From positions 1 through 7,257 of the forward strand of contig CAAELC010000095.1 in assembly GCA_900756715.1 (NCBI GenBank): a stretch of 7,257 bases of DNA. The letters are read 5' to 3'. The DNA comes from an uncultured Oscillospiraceae bacterium (lineage in GTDB: Bacteria > Bacillota > Clostridia > Oscillospirales > Oscillospiraceae). How positions within the stretch are numbered: the stretch's first letter is position 1; every line of letters starts with the position of its first letter. This document shows, in pieces, positions 5,028 to 7,257 of the stretch. The notes beneath the pieces are model-generated. The model searched no databases. It saw nothing but the letters and a program-made list of their open reading frames with translations, and was not told where the DNA came from. The position numbers and the translations under genes were made by a program.

Positions 5028-6143
5028 TCATTTATATATTATAACCATCGCTCCCCACAGAACCGCCAGCAGCACTACATTCACCGCCGTAAAAAAGAGC
5101 ATATATTTTCCGGTCCTGGCCCCATCCGCCGCGGCGTACAGCTTGTAGGAGATCAGACTTGCCATTGAGGCGATCAGGGTGCCCAGCCCGCCAAGGTTCA
5201 CCCCCAGCAGCAGCGCCGGGTAATCGGCGGTAAAGCCGGAAAGCAGCATGGCCGCCGGCACATTGCTTATCACTTGGCTCAGCAGGATCCCCACCGTCAT
5301 TTCCCTCCCTGCCACCAGTCCGGAAAGCGCCTCGCTAACGGTCGGCAGAGCCTTCATATTCCCCACAAAAACAAAGAAAAACAGAAAAGTCAGCAGCAGG
5401 CTGTAATCCACACGCCGCAGCAGCCGCCGGTCGGCAAGCAGGGCCGCCAGCACCGCCGCGCCCAGCGCTATTCCGTAATGCAGCACACGCAGCACCGAAA
5501 GCAGACATACCGCGAATACCGCTCCCCACAGCAGCAGCCCCCGGCGGTCCGGCCGGTTCAGGCGGATATCAGCCGCGCCCAACGGCCGGCAGGGCAGGCA
5601 CAGTACCGCCGCGCTCAGTAGCACCAAAGATAGACCCGTTACCGGCGCCATCAGCCGCAAAAACTCTCCCAGCCCCATCCCCGAAAGGGAATAGAGATAC
5701 AAATTCTGCGGGTTACCCAAGGGGGTCATGGCGCTGCCCAGGTTGGCCGCCACCGTTTGCAATGCAATAATAGGGATATTGAATCTTTCAGTACCGGTCT
5801 GGGCGGTCAGCATCAGCGTCAGCGGCACAAAGGTGATCAGCGCCACATCATTGGTCATCAGCATCGCCGCAAAAAAGCACACCCCCACCAGTACGGCCGC
5901 CAGCCGCCGGGTATCCCTCATCCGGCGCAGCAGGGCAGCCGTCACTGCATCAAATAGTCCGGCCTGTCCCAGCGCCGCTACTGCCAGCATCAAGGCCGCC
6001 AAAAGCGCCAGCACACGCCAATCTATATAGCCCAGATAGGCCGCTGAGGGCCTGACCCAAAAGGCGGACACCACCGCCAGCACCAGCGATACCGCCAGCA
6101 CTGGGTCCTTTTTCAGTTTTAATAAAATTTGATGTTTCACCAT
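5028..6143 (-). CDS. SLC13 / ion-transporter superfamily permease (second, divergent copy)
   Basis: A 371-aa integral membrane protein. The start at 6143 (MVKHQILLKLKKDPVLAVS) is preferred because GGAGAAGGA (6160-6152) precedes it by 8 bases; an in-frame ATG at 6185 would add 14 basic residues but has no ribosome site. The two halves carry MLMTNDVALITFVPLTLM (95-112) with ANLGSAMTPLGNPQNLYLYS (133-152), and QVISNVPAAMLLSGF (290-304) with GVNLGGLGTLIASMASLISY (314-333). These match the superfamily's paired TND/SNxP and GN-P-Q hairpin motifs. It is clearly a different subfamily from the downstream permease: the GDPPN loop is GNPQN here, the second half ends in GTLIASMAS, and it is shorter. The substrate is unknown. 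It sits 104 bases after the nucleotidyltransferase gene, with a GC hairpin between them. Confidence 0.87.
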   Translation of the reverse strand: MVKHQILLKLKKDPVLAVSLVLAVVSAFWVRPSAAYLGYIDWRVLALLAALMLAVAALGQAGLFDAVTAALLRRMRDTRRLAAVLVGVCFFAAMLMTNDVALITFVPLTLMLTAQTGTERFNIPIIALQTVAANLGSAMTPLGNPQNLYLYSLSGMGLGEFLRLMAPVTGLSLVLLSAAVLCLPCRPLGAADIRLNRPDRRGLLLWGAVFAVCLLSVLRVLHYGIALGAAVLAALLADRRLLRRVDYSLLLTFLFFFVFVGNMKALPTVSEALSGLVAGREMTVGILLSQVISNVPAAMLLSGFTADYPALLLGVNLGGLGTLIASMASLISYKLYAAADGARTGKYMLFFTAVNVVLLAVLWGAMVIIYK

Positions 6144-6200
6144 GTCCACGGTCCTTCTCCGGCGTTTTGTCAGCTGCCTCCCCATTTTCTAAACGGCACA

Positions 6201-6223
6201 GGGGGCGGCCTGCGGCCGCCCCC
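6201..6223. repeat. GC-rich hairpin between nucleotidyltransferase and permease genes
   Basis: GGGGGCGGCC (6201-6210) pairs perfectly with GGCCGCCCCC (6214-6223) around a 3-base loop, a 10-bp all-GC stem. Neither strand follows it with a U-tract, so it is not a textbook terminator. It may attenuate transcription, stabilise the upstream mRNA end, or be a member of a dispersed GC-hairpin repeat, since similar hairpins flank the other side of the same gene (7210-7245). Confidence 0.55.
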
Positions 6224-6247
6224 CATAAAACAACGATTCCTCCGCCG

Positions 6248-7156
6248 TTATTTCAGTTTTTCCGGGTACAGTCCATCGGCCGTCAGCGCCGCCATGGCCG
6301 CCGCCACCTTTTCGTGGTCCTCCCGGTAGGTCACCCCGTACCACTTGTTATGTACCGGCAGCACCGTCACCTCGGCGCAACCCTCGTGCAGCAGATCGCC
6401 TATCATCTCCGGCAGCAGGAACTCGCTCTTTAGCGGGTCCTCCATGTGCTCCAGAAAATGAATAAACCGCGGCTGGAATTCCTCCATCAGCTCCGGCGGG
6501 CAACCCCAACAGTTCATCGAAACCGGGGTCTGCGGGTCATATTCCACTTCCACCTCCCGACTCACATCGGTAATGCGCCCATCCGCCGTCCAGCCGATCT
6601 TCAGCCGCTCGTCAATATCAGTCAGCTTGCCGTTTGCATCCACCGTGCAGACGCCGCGCGCCACCGTCCCCTTATCGGAAAGGGTGTTTACCAGACGGTA
6701 GCCCGCCATGCACAGCTGCAGCTTACCATTCTCCTCGTGCGGCGCGGTCAAAAAGCCGTACAGCTCCTCAAAAGGCTCCGGGCCGTAGTAGTCATCCGCA
6801 TTGATGACCGCGAAGGGCTCCCGCAGCATCCCGGCGCAGCACATCACCGCATGGGCAGTGCCCCAGGGCTTCTGCCGCCCCTCCGGGATGGTATACCCTG
6901 CCGGCAGATCGGTCATGCGCTGGTAGGCATACTCTATTTTCGCTTCGGTGTGCCGCCGCCCAATGCGTTCCTCGAAGATCTCCCGGTTTTCCGGTTTGAT
7001 GATGCAGATGACCCGGCCAAAGCCCGCCTTCATCGCATCGTGGATAGAATAATCAATGATGAGCTCCCCATGGGGACCTACCGGTTCGGCCTGCTTCAGT
7101 CCGCCATAGCGGCTGCCCAGCCCCGCGGCCATAATGACAAGTGCCGGTTTCTGCAT
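6248..7156 (-). CDS. Nucleotidyltransferase (sugar-1-phosphate NTP transferase family)
   Basis: A complete 302-aa cytosolic enzyme of the family that joins a sugar-1-phosphate (or similar phosphate) to a nucleotide, releasing pyrophosphate. The nucleotide-binding start is VIMAAGLGSRYGGLKQ (7-22), in the family's GLGSRYGGxKQ form. It has EPVGPHGELIIDYSI (24-38), KPWGTAHAV (96-104), the metal/substrate motif NADDYYG (119-125), and the C-terminal KSEFLLPEMI (243-252) and KWYGVTYRED (271-280). It is related to UTP-glucose-1-phosphate uridylyltransferases but resembles a separate 'nucleotidyltransferase' clade, so I give no symbol; sugar and nucleotide are not determined. The ATG at 7156 has AGGAG about 8 bases upstream. 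No cell-wall or sugar genes are visible beside it to set a pathway. Confidence 0.88.
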   Translation of the reverse strand: MQKPALVIMAAGLGSRYGGLKQAEPVGPHGELIIDYSIHDAMKAGFGRVICIIKPENREIFEERIGRRHTEAKIEYAYQRMTDLPAGYTIPEGRQKPWGTAHAVMCCAGMLREPFAVINADDYYGPEPFEELYGFLTAPHEENGKLQLCMAGYRLVNTLSDKGTVARGVCTVDANGKLTDIDERLKIGWTADGRITDVSREVEVEYDPQTPVSMNCWGCPPELMEEFQPRFIHFLEHMEDPLKSEFLLPEMIGDLLHEGCAEVTVLPVHNKWYGVTYREDHEKVAAAMAALTADGLYPEKLK

Positions 7157-7209
7157 ATCATCTTCTCCTTTTCTGGTATTCTGCCCGGAGCTGGTCCGCC
7201 CCGCAGGTC

Positions 7210-7245
7210 GGCGCCGCCTGCGGCGCCTTGCGGCCTTACGGCCGC
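7210..7245. repeat. Two tandem GC-rich hairpins upstream of the nucleotidyltransferase
   Basis: The first hairpin is GGCGCCG (7210-7216) with CGGCGCC (7221-7227), loop CCTG. The second is GCGGCC (7230-7235) with GGCCGC (7240-7245), loop TTAC. They are 2 bases apart and lie 54-89 bases upstream of the nucleotidyltransferase start, at the window edge. They share the GCCTGCGGC core with the hairpin at 6201-6223. They could be the terminator region of a gene beyond the window or copies of a dispersed repeat. Confidence 0.5.
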
Positions 7246-7257
7246 TCCGCCCGCCCG

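Noticed and set aside
4748..5044. 98-aa plus-strand ORF in the AT-rich gap
   Set aside because: There is no ribosome site, it spans both repeat pairs and the palindrome, and the protein looks like translated AT-rich noise.

Overview
This looks like the chromosome of a GC-rich gut-type Firmicute (class Clostridia, probably Oscillospiraceae/Ruminococcaceae), interrupted on the left by the right end of an integrated mobile element. The family assignment is inference. It rests on the large serine recombinase type, the protein sequences, strong GGAGG-type ribosome sites and GC-rich intergenic hairpins. No rRNA, tRNA or CRISPR array is visible.

Region 1 (1 to about 2600, plus strand) is the right end of a mobilizable or conjugative element. 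A small membrane-anchored coiled-coil protein (60-515) is followed by a translationally coupled 41-aa charged protein (515-640) and a long hairpin (644-677). The integration module comes next: a strong Shine-Dalgarno, a 19-codon leader ORF starting at TTG, a 49-aa protein overlapping it by ATGA, a terminator-like hairpin whose loop holds the 49-aa gene's stop codon, and a complete 497-aa large serine recombinase (987-2480). The layout suggests that translation of the short ORFs controls read-through into the recombinase gene. The element/chromosome junction probably lies between 2481 and 2600. That stretch holds a 13-bp palindrome and, on the minus strand, a protein-like reading frame with a stop but no start.

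Region 2 (2601-7257, minus strand) is host-like. A bidirectional terminator (2613-2639) separates the recombinase from the chromosomal genes. In transcription order these are a sugar-phosphate nucleotidyltransferase (7156-6248), an SLC13/ion-transporter-superfamily permease (6143-5028), an AT-rich 359-bp gap with two pairs of direct repeats, a second and different permease of the same superfamily (4668-3319), and a cytidylate-kinase-like P-loop protein (3300-2671) 18 bp behind it. The second permease and the kinase-like gene form a clear two-gene operon. The gap repeats are candidate operators for it. GC-rich hairpins of one style lie on both sides of the nucleotidyltransferase gene.

The points most worth following up are the leader/attenuator arrangement before the recombinase, the orphan reading frame at the junction, and the repeats upstream of the permease-kinase operon.
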